Below, piece after piece: positions 16,101 to 25,461 of a DNA stretch of 32,307 nt; position 1 is the stretch's first letter; every line of letters starts with the position of its first letter. The position numbers and the translations under genes are program-made. This DNA comes from Candidatus Heimdallarchaeota archaeon (GTDB lineage: Archaea > Asgardarchaeota > Heimdallarchaeia > Hodarchaeales > Hodarchaeaceae), in assembly GCA_020348965.1 (NCBI GenBank), contig CP070760.1, positions 2,474,690 to 2,506,996 on the forward strand. Reading direction: 5' to 3'. A model generated the notes under the pieces. It was not told where the DNA came from, made no database searches, and worked only from the letters and a program-made list of their open reading frames with translations.

Positions 16101-18515
16101 TTAGTGTTTTCCTTCGAATAGCTCAACAGATAATACTTCTCCTTCCTCAAATTCAAGCATTATTCCATCTTTTGCCTGATTTGCATCTATTTCAAAAGAG
16201 AATTCCTTTTCCTTATAGTCTAAGGATTTTATTTTTATCATCCAATTTCCATGTTCAATTGTTTTTAATGTGATCTTACCTTGTTGGTTTTTAAGAAACG
16301 GATTAAAAGCAATGAAAGTAAGTCTTTTAGGTGGAAAAACTTTCATCTCCAAGAAATCAAATAAGTCAAGATTTAGAATCATTATGTTTTCGTTATCACA
16401 TAATGCCAACGCTTCAAACATCAGATATAACCAAATGACCTCTCCCGCCCCATAAATTTCTCTCCCTAATACACCTGTACGACGCCCTTTTGGAACAAAA
16501 ATTTGGGAATCAGAGAAATGAGAAGGTGTTTCAAGCATTTCTAGATCTTCGAAAGGAATAAACTGGCAGGGCGATTTTTGACGATCGGGGTATATTAATT
16601 CTTTAGGTAAGACGTTTGAGAAATAATTAAAGCTATTTATTCTTATTAAATTAAAAAATTTTAATAACCCCTTCGGTAAAAGTGAAGTCTTTCCAGATCT
16701 AAGTGCGAGTTTCAGGAAAATTAACCATGGATAGGTAGATTCTAGATTCTCCTTCATTGCAGGATATCTAATTCCTACACACGCCATTACTAAACCAAGA
16801 TTACTTCTTTTTCCTTTCCAATCGAAAGAATTGTCCTCATACCAATAAAACATTCGAAGCTCATTCAAAATTTGGTGGTATGCATTTTTCAAATAACGCT
16901 CATCTTCAGTTATTCGATATAATTCCGCTAATCCCGCTGCACCATAAGCAATCTCTAGTGGTTCCCAAAATAATTCATTGGGGGAAAAAATCATATATTT
17001 CTTAGCAGCTTTTATTGCTTCCATCAAATAATAATCTTTGTTAAAGAAGTGATAAGCTTGTGTCAAGAGGTAAATATAAATCCCTAGACAAGAGTAATTT
17101 TTTGCTATTGTTTTCCAGTTGACATCTTTTTCTCCACGAGTAGAACACAATAGTTGTTTTCTCTTTGGATTTCGGTCTAACTCCTCCTTTAGTGGTTTAA
17201 AAGTGATAGGATCGTAAAAAGCACTGATCTCATAATTGTGATGTTGGGTAAATTCAATTGCCTTATTTACCATTTCCTCAAAGCAGGAGGAATAATCTAG
17301 ATCGTCTGATATTAGGGGAGCTAAGATTATAAACCACCCAAGTCTTGCAATGGGTTCAAAAAAATACCACGAGTCCCCAATTGAAGATTTTGTCGGTTTA
17401 ACTATCTTAGTGGGGAAAGATTCGCCAATTTGAATATTATTATACAGGAAATTAGACGATTGGTCAATGAAATCAATTAGACCCTTACTTGTGTTTTTTA
17501 CATGCTCCTGCTGCGCTCGATCTTTATGGAGAATTAAATGTAATATCCAAGGAGGGAGAATATCTAAAAGAGTCATTGTCTCAAACACGTCTGTTCTCCC
17601 AATAGTTTTCCGACGCTGGATTTCACTAGTATCCATAACATAGGCATGATATTTCGGAGAATCTGAATCAATCCAGCAAAGTTTTTTCTTCATGAGATCA
17701 TTAATGCATCCCTCGCTAAATCTATGCCATCGAAGATTACTACGAGGAAATGGTATATGTCCAGGGATTAATTTAAAACACCTTGATACAAGGGCTTCGA
17801 TTGCTTCCCATTCACTTGGTTGTTCTTTACGATGATCGAGAGATAAAAATAAATCAAAGTTCATTTTGAAATTGGCTGGGATTTCTACTTGTACTTTGGA
17901 GGATCCTCGATTAAGTAATCCAAATCCTCCATCAGGATGACTTCCACATTCATATACAGAAAATCTCTCAAATGTCTCTGGAGACATCCAATTCATATTG
18001 GAAAAGTCCACAAATACAAAAGTTTCAACTCCAGAATAATAATTCCATACGTATGCTGCAGGCATATCATTAGATTTCCATTCATCAGTTTTCGGAGTGT
18101 GATAAGTAGGTTGATTAATTGATACTCCTGATGCATAATCAGTTTTAGGAAGAAGAGTCATTTTAATTTCAGGAGCAAAATTGAATACATATTTCTTCAC
18201 AAAAAATAAGGTTATTTTAATGTGAATCCAAGGAAAATTCAACTTGTTACTCATAATCTCCATTTTGAAATTTAAACAATCAATCGAATCATTTTCTAGC
18301 ATTAGATAAAAATGTTCTTTAGATGATTCCTTTTTTACAACTTCTGATGGATATATTGTTAAATCATTTTCTAGAGAAATATGGGGTAATATCAAACAAT
18401 CCTGCCATTCAGAAAGATTCTTCAAAGATAAAGTTATATAGATCAGATTCCTGACCTTTTTTAAAGCCAATTTATAATTTTGAAAAACAAAATCTTCTAA
18501 TTTATTTTCGATCAT
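16101..18515 (-). CDS. Large unknown protein, probable alpha/alpha-toroid glycan-active enzyme
   Basis: I cannot name this 804-residue cytoplasmic protein. The N-terminal third is beta-rich. The middle (about 300-640) contains helix pairs such as EIAYGAAGLAELYRITEDER followed by YLKNAYHQIL, a pattern typical of (alpha/alpha)6 toroids in glycoside hydrolases, epimerases and lyases. The C-terminal 90 residues look like a beta-sandwich. There is no signal peptide. Catalytic residues cannot be assigned; candidate acids lie in FYDPITF and WYEDNSFDW. A good SD (AAGGA) precedes the ATG. The gene stands alone, convergent with the ABC module and divergent from the DUF6785-like gene. Together with the beta-mannosidase it suggests intracellular glycan breakdown, but the fold call is inference. 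Confidence 0.7.
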   Translation of the reverse strand: MIENKLEDFVFQNYKLALKKVRNLIYITLSLKNLSEWQDCLILPHISLENDLTIYPSEVVKKESSKEHFYLMLENDSIDCLNFKMEIMSNKLNFPWIHIKITLFFVKKYVFNFAPEIKMTLLPKTDYASGVSINQPTYHTPKTDEWKSNDMPAAYVWNYYSGVETFVFVDFSNMNWMSPETFERFSVYECGSHPDGGFGLLNRGSSKVQVEIPANFKMNFDLFLSLDHRKEQPSEWEAIEALVSRCFKLIPGHIPFPRSNLRWHRFSEGCINDLMKKKLCWIDSDSPKYHAYVMDTSEIQRRKTIGRTDVFETMTLLDILPPWILHLILHKDRAQQEHVKNTSKGLIDFIDQSSNFLYNNIQIGESFPTKIVKPTKSSIGDSWYFFEPIARLGWFIILAPLISDDLDYSSCFEEMVNKAIEFTQHHNYEISAFYDPITFKPLKEELDRNPKRKQLLCSTRGEKDVNWKTIAKNYSCLGIYIYLLTQAYHFFNKDYYLMEAIKAAKKYMIFSPNELFWEPLEIAYGAAGLAELYRITEDERYLKNAYHQILNELRMFYWYEDNSFDWKGKRSNLGLVMACVGIRYPAMKENLESTYPWLIFLKLALRSGKTSLLPKGLLKFFNLIRINSFNYFSNVLPKELIYPDRQKSPCQFIPFEDLEMLETPSHFSDSQIFVPKGRRTGVLGREIYGAGEVIWLYLMFEALALCDNENIMILNLDLFDFLEMKVFPPKRLTFIAFNPFLKNQQGKITLKTIEHGNWMIKIKSLDYKEKEFSFEIDANQAKDGIMLEFEEGEVLSVELFEGKH

Positions 18516-18761
18516 GATTTTCTCCTTTCTAATCGTAAAATCCTAAGATAGACCTGTAATTGATAATTATTGACATCATTTTGTTCCTTCCTACCGTGTT
18601 TTAGCGTTTGCTTAAAAAAGAGACGAAATTGACCATAAGTAAAATGAATGAAAATCCAACAGGACTAGTACAATAAATCGAGCTCTAATATAGGTTTTCA
18701 TAACACTTTCTTTGGTTGACACAAAATTTAAAATATAGTTGAAGTCGTTTGTTCAATCCGT

Positions 18762-18771
18762 AAATTATATG
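18762..18771 (+). promoter_or_regulatory. TATA box candidate for the 18804-27363 operon
   Basis: AAATTATATG lies about 37 nt before the ATG at 18804. A second candidate, TTTAAAATATAG, is at 18727-18738. The 288-bp spacer is shared with the divergent 804-residue gene and shows nothing else clear. Confidence 0.35.
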
Positions 18772-18803
18772 AATAATTACAATTATTTGTGTTTGTGATT
18801 CAT

Positions 18804-20978
18804 ATGAGTGCCAAATCCGAAGAAATGGAATCGTCTACAGAACCCAGAACAGGTTTAACCGTGAGATCTTTAATAATTGCCTTAGTGATTTTGCTTCTCT
18901 GGGGATTATTGAACATATTTAGTGGAAACTTCGGTGAGGCGCCCCGCATTTTTATAGAAGAAATGTCGATTCTTTTCCCCTTTTTCCTGTTAATTTTTGG
19001 TCTTCAAGCTCTTGAACGAATAAGAATTAGGGGAGCCAAATTATCCCGACAAGAATTAACATTTATTTGGGCAATGCTAATTGTTGGGATTCCAATTACA
19101 AACAGTGGTTTTCTTGCTGGACGTCTATTGTTGAATGCAATGTATAGTGTCCAACCAGATGAACCTAAAGCCCCTCCTTCAAGTTGGTCAGCAGGTTTTG
19201 CAGACTTTTGGGCCCCCCCAGTTGACGAGATTCTCCGAGCAATTGAGGGCGGAACAACCCCCGATTTTGGTGATTGGTTAATACCATTGGCTTTTTGGGG
19301 TGTTACATGTGTCGCATGGGCGTTTATGTGTTTATTTTTAATTCAGATTTTCAGAAAACCTTGGGTAGACGTGGAAAGACTTGCGTTTCCACTTGCTCAA
19401 CCAGTCCAGGAACTCTTAGAAGCTCCATTAGCTGTACCAGAAGAGAAGAAAAATAGGTATTTTTGGCTTGCCATCGGAGCGCTGCTTGGAATAGCTTACT
19501 CATCACTTGAATTCTTGAGAGCAGCATTTCCCGAATGGGGTGATATACTTGAAGATGTCGATATATTTGGAATGGTCTTAGGGCAAGCATGGGCAATAAC
19601 CATTGATTTCGGGAAGGAAATTGATATTTTAGGTACTCCCTTAAGTGCTCTTCTCCCCAATGCTCAGCTCGTTGCCCGTCCCGAGCCAGTTATGATCGCT
19701 GCTTTTCTGTTAGTATCATTAAATGTCTTGCTTTCAGGATTAATTTTCTGGCTTTTCTTCTGGGTTTTAATACCAGTTGGAATGACCGAACTCGGAATAA
19801 TTGATGCCCCTGCATCGCTTGAGGCTTCTCCTCCTTACATCGATTTAGGATTTGCAAGAGGAGGGGGGATTTCTCTTTTTGCATTTGGAGAATTTGGCAT
19901 GCTCTTTGGTGTTGTTATTTGGGCTGTTATCCTTCAGCGAAGATATCTTTGGAGATCAATTCAAGCTATATGGAATCCAAGTATCATTGATGAGAGTGGT
20001 GAACCAATTTCATATCGAGCAGCTTGGATTGGCCTCCTGGTTTGTGCTTTTATTTTCTTCTCAAGTTTATTACTTAGTGGTTCACCCCTAATAATGGCTT
20101 TATATACAGTTATTTTTCTGATGGTGGGGTATGTAGCTGGTGCCCGACTTAGAGCTGAGACTGCTGGAATGGGGATTGGTCATCCTGGGTATCTTCACTT
20201 GCATGGGATGCATACCGTTCGAGTTATAGTTGGAGAAGGGAATGCAAAAACTTCGGGTTTTTATGTTACTTCTATGTGGATGCAATTTTTCCAAAGAGAT
20301 GCTGCTCCTTCAACCCCTGCAATTTCCTCACTAGAAGCATATAATATTGCTAGAATCACCAATACACGTACGAGAGATATTTTTGTTGCTCATAGCATAG
20401 GGATTATCTCTATTATTTTACTGTGTTTAATTGCTTGGCCAATTTTTGCGTATTCGTATGGATTAGCTAATGAATGGTCATGGGAATATGGCCACAACCA
20501 AGACTATAGCGAATCAACAATGGAATTAGCTAGGGGTGGCTACTGGGATCATAAAAGTTATGAAATTGATATTTGGGGTCAAGCAATACTTGGAATGGTG
20601 TTTGCTATAGGGTTGAACATTCTCCGCTTAAGTAGACCTTGGCTGCCATTAAATCCTGTCGCTGCACCAATTATTTTAAGCCTTCGTGGGCCTTACTGGT
20701 GGTTACCTATGCTAATTGCTTATCTTATCAAGCTTTTAGTTGTTCGAATTGGAGGTACCAGATGGTATACTTCCTACCTTCTTCCAGGAGCGGTAGGATA
20801 CCTTGTTGGAACAGCAGGTATGTGGGGATACTCCCTTCTAGTCGTAATGATTCCTCTCATCTTTCCTTTCGTTCTAAATATTGGAACAGATATTTACGAT
20901 CTCATTGTCCTTGGAATTTGGGTGATATCCATTCTGACGATAATTTCATATCTTGTGCTTTCTTTTGTGAGGAAATGA
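18804..20978 (+). CDS. DUF6785-like multi-pass membrane protein (OPT-related)
   Basis: The protein, about 724 residues, has roughly 14 or more membrane helices. It follows the plan I associate with the DUF6785/DUF6784 proteins of bacteria and archaea: an N-terminal 'LTVRSLIIALVILLLWG' helix, 'LSRQELTFIWAMLIVG', then the motif WVDVERLAFPLAQPVQELLE after helix 5 and GLIFWLFFW later. The 'L-x-FP-x-A' element resembles the LPFPTA element of oligopeptide transporter (OPT) proteins and of the third gene in this operon. Peptide or small-molecule transport is therefore likely but unproven. The ATG at 18804 is preferred over a GTG at 18789, since TGTGATT sits a few bases before it. It leads the operon; the next gene begins 17-40 nt downstream. 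Confidence 0.8.
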   Translation: MSAKSEEMESSTEPRTGLTVRSLIIALVILLLWGLLNIFSGNFGEAPRIFIEEMSILFPFFLLIFGLQALERIRIRGAKLSRQELTFIWAMLIVGIPITNSGFLAGRLLLNAMYSVQPDEPKAPPSSWSAGFADFWAPPVDEILRAIEGGTTPDFGDWLIPLAFWGVTCVAWAFMCLFLIQIFRKPWVDVERLAFPLAQPVQELLEAPLAVPEEKKNRYFWLAIGALLGIAYSSLEFLRAAFPEWGDILEDVDIFGMVLGQAWAITIDFGKEIDILGTPLSALLPNAQLVARPEPVMIAAFLLVSLNVLLSGLIFWLFFWVLIPVGMTELGIIDAPASLEASPPYIDLGFARGGGISLFAFGEFGMLFGVVIWAVILQRRYLWRSIQAIWNPSIIDESGEPISYRAAWIGLLVCAFIFFSSLLLSGSPLIMALYTVIFLMVGYVAGARLRAETAGMGIGHPGYLHLHGMHTVRVIVGEGNAKTSGFYVTSMWMQFFQRDAAPSTPAISSLEAYNIARITNTRTRDIFVAHSIGIISIILLCLIAWPIFAYSYGLANEWSWEYGHNQDYSESTMELARGGYWDHKSYEIDIWGQAILGMVFAIGLNILRLSRPWLPLNPVAAPIILSLRGPYWWLPMLIAYLIKLLVVRIGGTRWYTSYLLPGAVGYLVGTAGMWGYSLLVVMIPLIFPFVLNIGTDIYDLIVLGIWVISILTIISYLVLSFVRK

Positions 20979-20983
20979 GTCGT

Positions 20984-20998
20984 AGGTGATGAGAAGTG
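20984..20998 (+). promoter_or_regulatory. Strong SD and GTG start out of frame with the downstream ORF
   Basis: AGGTGAT (20984-20990) sits five bases before a GTG (20996-20998) whose frame reads MQKSIKKPCFFF and then needs one extra base in the T tract (21023-21032) to join the M28/FtsX frame. The open frame's own first ATG (21019) has no SD. Confidence 0.55.
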
Positions 20999-21018
20999 CA
21001 GAAATCAATTAAAAAACC

Positions 21019-24000
21019 ATGCTTTTTTTTTTCCTCTTTATTTTATCCACAACAATCATTTTCACGATAAGTTTTCATCACAATAAGAATCTATTATTAG
21101 AATCGAAGGAAAATCCCTTCAGTTCAAATGGTAACGTAAACAGAAGACTCCAAGATTTAATCGATTTTAATGGTTTTAGTAATCAAATAAATGAAACGTA
21201 TTTTCAGAATATTGAAAGTCATATTGGGAATTTTTCGGATTTTGGTAGTCGATACACAGGGTATCAAGGATATGAAGAAGCGATTAATTATATTCAAGAT
21301 TTCTTTAAGCAACAGAATTTAACAGATATCGAGACAATATCTTATCCTCTTCTGATTCCTTTAGATAACAAAACAGAAATTGAGCTTGAAGGAAAAACCT
21401 ACACAGCACATTCTTTAGCACCAAATTCAGTCCAATCATCTAAAATCTCATCTACAGGGCTTTCTGGGCCTTTGATTTATGGCGGATTTGGCGAGTATTC
21501 TGAACTTAATGGAAGAGAAATTAAGGGTTCAATAGTTGTACTAGAATTTAATTCGGGGAATAATTGGCTTAATGCAGCCAGTTTGGGGGCGAAAGCGGTC
21601 ATATTTTTAGCTCCTGATGATACAGATCGTTTTGAAGCCGAAGAAAAGGCTATTGACGTTCCCTTACACTTTCCCCGGTTCTACATTCATAATGAAACAA
21701 CTGTGGATGTAATAAAAGAAGCTTCTCTGCATAATAACCTAACTGTTGCCCTATATTCAGATATTGAAATGGTAACCATTGATGCAAAAAATATCGCTGG
21801 TAAGCTTCCTGGGGTAGATGATGACCTGATTATTATTTCTTCTTATTTTGATTCTTCATCTATAGTTCCTGCTGTTGCGCCTGGAGCCGATGAGGCGTGT
21901 GGAATAGCTACTTTATTAGAATTAATCCGTATTATTAGAGATAATGATATCGTGCCTCAAAAAACAATTATGTTTCTCGCCCTTTCTGGACACAATCAAG
22001 CTGCAGCAGGGGCCAGAGAATTTGTATATCAAAACTATGATGTATTAAATGTTGATGCAGGAATTAAGCTATTTCTCACACTGGATATCTCTGCCTCGAA
22101 TAATAAGATTGGAATAAATCCGTATGGTTATCTATATCGGTTCAAACTACAGTTTACAACAGGAAACAATTTAGAGGGGAGGTTGAAGGATGTTGGGGAA
22201 GATCATTTAGTTGAATATGCCTCGGAAATTCGTAAGGCGTCGGGTTATGAATTTGAAGTAAAATCATTCATAAATAAGCAACAATTTGAGGATATTGCAC
22301 CAATCACTTTTGTGGGAGATCAAGAACCATTTGTTGCAAGTAATGTTATAGGATTATCATTGTTTACAATGGAGTCGTTTCGGTTAAAGTTCAACACACC
22401 ATTTGACCTACCAGAACACTTGGACTTAGAGCAGCTAAAACCCCAAGTAGTTTATTCTATGTGTGCTTTAACCCAACTCATTACCGAGCAATTAGATGGT
22501 ATTTTAGATCTAGAAAATGAAGAATTCTCATTAAGACATACAACCCATGTTGGGTACGGAATCATTGAAGGCCATAGCAAAATATACAATGAAACTACTG
22601 CTTGGCTCACTGATATTTCGGATGTAATTGTGCGGGTGACTTCCCGTGATCCAAGTCGTGGAATTTATGGTGATTATTCTTATATCACAAAAACTGATGA
22701 GAACGGTTTCTACCATATTCGGGGAATTTCTTCTTCTCAACCTGATAATGTCTTAGAATTTCTTGCAGAAGCTTATGCCTTCAATTCTGAAGGAGAGTTA
22801 ATTAAAGCAACCAATTTAGGAACACACGGTCAGACTTTTAAAAGATCACATAAACTAACCAGTAGGACAATAACTATAAATCCTACAGTTTTCGATTGTG
22901 GGACAATTGGATTCTTTGAAGTTACACATCCTTATACCCAAGCTCTCAACGCTGAAACATTAAACTATCAAGTATTAGATCCAGAGACAAGAAATTTATT
23001 CTTCTCTTACGGTTTTTCTGGAGCCCAATCAGTCAGTCTTGTCTTTCTCAGTCCAAATACACCATCTGTTATGGTGGGTGAATTACCAGATGGAGTACTG
23101 GGGGTATATGCGACTAATTCCAGCGCTAACGCATTAATGGGCGAAGGATTTAGGGTTTCACAAGGAGAATTTCTTAACCTAGGTGTCTCTGCCTTTACTA
23201 CTTCTAAAGATTTACAGGCTGCAACTACAACTTATGTTGACCTATATTCAACCTATAATATTTACGATTCTTTGGTTAATGATACCTTCGGAAGAGCATC
23301 CAATCTTATGGGAACTGCCCTTACTCAACAAACCAATTTTGACTATTCAAAATCAATAGTTACTATAAAAGAAGTTCAAACTTGGTCATTGGACGCTTTT
23401 AAACAATCTCGGAGGGTTATTGAGGATGGAACCTCCACAACAATATTCTTTGCTATCTTGCTTATCCCCTTCTCTTTTGCACTCTCCTCCCTACTTTTCA
23501 ATTTTGACTCTGGTATGAAGAGAATATTGATGACTAGTTTAATTTATGGAGCTACATTATTATTCTTTTATATCATCCATCCTGGCCTTCATCTTTCTTC
23601 AAACATTTTCATGATCATAATAGGGATTGTCGCTATCATTTTCGTTTTTCCTGCGTTCTATATGATCTATCAAGAGGGATATGACTACCTAAAGAGTCTC
23701 CGAATAAAAATGATTGGAGCTCATTTCGCCGATACTAGTCGTACTTCAACCATCTTAATTGCCATGAGTACTGGTATTGCCAGAATGAAAAAGCGAAAAG
23801 GCAGAACGATTATTGCCCTTTCAGGAATTGTTCTAATTACTTTTTCATTAACTTTATTCACCTCTGCAAGTACACAAGTCAGTGTTACCTCACGTGGGAC
23901 TGAAACTGAAACCCCTTATGATGGTGTATACCTTCGTATGAAAGATTGGTCTGATCCACTTTCAGAAGAATTGTTAGATACTTTGAGTTTAAAGTATGGA

Positions 24001-25446
24001 AAAACGACAAATTTTTCTTCACGATGGTGGTTGTATCCTCCATCACAGGAAGAAAACGGATTTGTGAATGTTACATCCATTTCGGGTAAGTCAAGTTGGC
24101 AAGGAGAAGCTGTACTTGGTTTAACACCAGAAGAATTCATTTTTCAACCGAAATTATCAACTGTGTTAACTGCAGGTGAGTGGTTCAATAATTCGTATGG
24201 AATGGAATGTGTCCTTTCTGAATATTCAGCTGGAAAACTCAATGTCAATGTTAATGACACCGTTATCTGGGCTGGCTCTGAGTTTACGGTGACTGGAATC
24301 GTTGATGAAACAGAGTTTGACAAAATACGAGATTACGATAGTGAAGAAATCACCCCTAAAAATAATCGTGCTCCCTCTCCAAGTGTCCATATCCCTACTA
24401 CAGAAATCCTAATCTTACCTGCGCAAACAGCTAAAGGTTTTGGTGCCTCTCTATATTCGATTTCGATTCAGGCAAATGATACAACTTCGATTGAAATCGC
24501 TGAAACGGTTTCCTATACCTATGGCCGTTATCTTGAAGTGCGGGTAGGTAATAATGATATAGTGACAATATATAGAAGGGCAATTCAGGACCTTGGCAAA
24601 GGATTAGTTGAAATGGGAATACCACTAACAATTGCTATTTTATTGATGATTAACACTAGTATAAGTACTGTATATGAATCAAAGAAAGAAATTGCGACTT
24701 TCACTTCTTTAGGTCTCGCTCCTTTCCATATTGCTGGTTTGTTTTTAGCAGAATTTTTAGTTTATGCAGTTATAGGTTCTGTTATTGGTTATTTGGGTGG
24801 CATTACATCTGCGGTAATTCTTTCAGCCATCGGGCTATTCCCTGAATCACTGGCCATAAACTATTCCTCTAGCTCTGTTGTTAATGCGTTAGCATTTGGA
24901 ATCATTGGAATCCTTCTAAGTACTATTTATCCCCTTAGAATCTCTGCTAAAATGTCAGTACCTTCAGTAAAGCGAGCTTGGGAGTTATCGACTTCCCCAG
25001 TGGAAGACGGTGTTCATTGGTCGATTCCTCTACCCTTTGTCGCTGCAACCGAAAAAGAAGCAGAGGGTATCATACAATTCTTAAGTGAATTCTTTTTTAT
25101 TTTTGAATCAGAAAGTGTTGGTGGAATTTTTTTCGCGCAAGATATTCAAACGACAGAAATAGATAAACCAAGACGAGAAAAGCACCTTCGAGCGACAATA
25201 AATCTTGCTCCGTTTGATATGGGGTTGAAGCAAAAGGTAGATATTTTCACATATTTAGACGAAATGAAATATCGCTATGTTTTTACGATTGATTTAGAGC
25301 GCATTGAAGGTATTTTATCTGCGTGGGAGACTTCTGTTAGACGATTTGTCGATTCAATCAGAAAACAGCTATTAATTTGGAGAAGTCTTTCGAAGGAAGA
25401 GAAAGCAGACAAAGCGATGGAATTTAGAACTAAGATACAATCATAA
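21019..25446 (+). CDS. M28-like (probably inactive) protein fused to an FtsX-type permease
   Basis: This 1475-residue protein contains, in order: a signal-anchor helix (1-20); a PA-like insert (about 105-255); an M28 aminopeptidase-like domain (about 256-490); a carboxypeptidase-regulatory-like beta domain (about 505-580); three membrane helices (about 815-890); and an FtsX/MacB-type permease with its extracellular domain and four helices (about 925-1320), with a C-terminal cytosolic part of about 150 residues. In the M28 part the metal Asp is kept (GADEA, D291), but the first His becomes Tyr (Y276 in SYFDSS) and the Glu-Glu pair becomes H325-N326 (SGHNQ), so hydrolysis is unlikely. It may sense or bind peptides outside the cell and pass force to or from an ATPase. 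Its start is uncertain (see the T tract at 21023). Confidence 0.88.
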   Translation: MLFFFLFILSTTIIFTISFHHNKNLLLESKENPFSSNGNVNRRLQDLIDFNGFSNQINETYFQNIESHIGNFSDFGSRYTGYQGYEEAINYIQDFFKQQNLTDIETISYPLLIPLDNKTEIELEGKTYTAHSLAPNSVQSSKISSTGLSGPLIYGGFGEYSELNGREIKGSIVVLEFNSGNNWLNAASLGAKAVIFLAPDDTDRFEAEEKAIDVPLHFPRFYIHNETTVDVIKEASLHNNLTVALYSDIEMVTIDAKNIAGKLPGVDDDLIIISSYFDSSSIVPAVAPGADEACGIATLLELIRIIRDNDIVPQKTIMFLALSGHNQAAAGAREFVYQNYDVLNVDAGIKLFLTLDISASNNKIGINPYGYLYRFKLQFTTGNNLEGRLKDVGEDHLVEYASEIRKASGYEFEVKSFINKQQFEDIAPITFVGDQEPFVASNVIGLSLFTMESFRLKFNTPFDLPEHLDLEQLKPQVVYSMCALTQLITEQLDGILDLENEEFSLRHTTHVGYGIIEGHSKIYNETTAWLTDISDVIVRVTSRDPSRGIYGDYSYITKTDENGFYHIRGISSSQPDNVLEFLAEAYAFNSEGELIKATNLGTHGQTFKRSHKLTSRTITINPTVFDCGTIGFFEVTHPYTQALNAETLNYQVLDPETRNLFFSYGFSGAQSVSLVFLSPNTPSVMVGELPDGVLGVYATNSSANALMGEGFRVSQGEFLNLGVSAFTTSKDLQAATTTYVDLYSTYNIYDSLVNDTFGRASNLMGTALTQQTNFDYSKSIVTIKEVQTWSLDAFKQSRRVIEDGTSTTIFFAILLIPFSFALSSLLFNFDSGMKRILMTSLIYGATLLFFYIIHPGLHLSSNIFMIIIGIVAIIFVFPAFYMIYQEGYDYLKSLRIKMIGAHFADTSRTSTILIAMSTGIARMKKRKGRTIIALSGIVLITFSLTLFTSASTQVSVTSRGTETETPYDGVYLRMKDWSDPLSEELLDTLSLKYGKTTNFSSRWWLYPPSQEENGFVNVTSISGKSSWQGEAVLGLTPEEFIFQPKLSTVLTAGEWFNNSYGMECVLSEYSAGKLNVNVNDTVIWAGSEFTVTGIVDETEFDKIRDYDSEEITPKNNRAPSPSVHIPTTEILILPAQTAKGFGASLYSISIQANDTTSIEIAETVSYTYGRYLEVRVGNNDIVTIYRRAIQDLGKGLVEMGIPLTIAILLMINTSISTVYESKKEIATFTSLGLAPFHIAGLFLAEFLVYAVIGSVIGYLGGITSAVILSAIGLFPESLAINYSSSSVVNALAFGIIGILLSTIYPLRISAKMSVPSVKRAWELSTSPVEDGVHWSIPLPFVAATEKEAEGIIQFLSEFFFIFESESVGGIFFAQDIQTTEIDKPRREKHLRATINLAPFDMGLKQKVDIFTYLDEMKYRYVFTIDLERIEGILSAWETSVRRFVDSIRKQLLIWRSLSKEEKADKAMEFRTKIQS

Positions 25447-25461
25447 TAACGAGGTTAACAA

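Noticed and set aside
20639-20989. 116-codon plus-strand frame overlapping the end of the DUF6785-like gene
   Set aside because: Out-of-frame shadow of a gene with clear membrane topology; composition is not protein-like.
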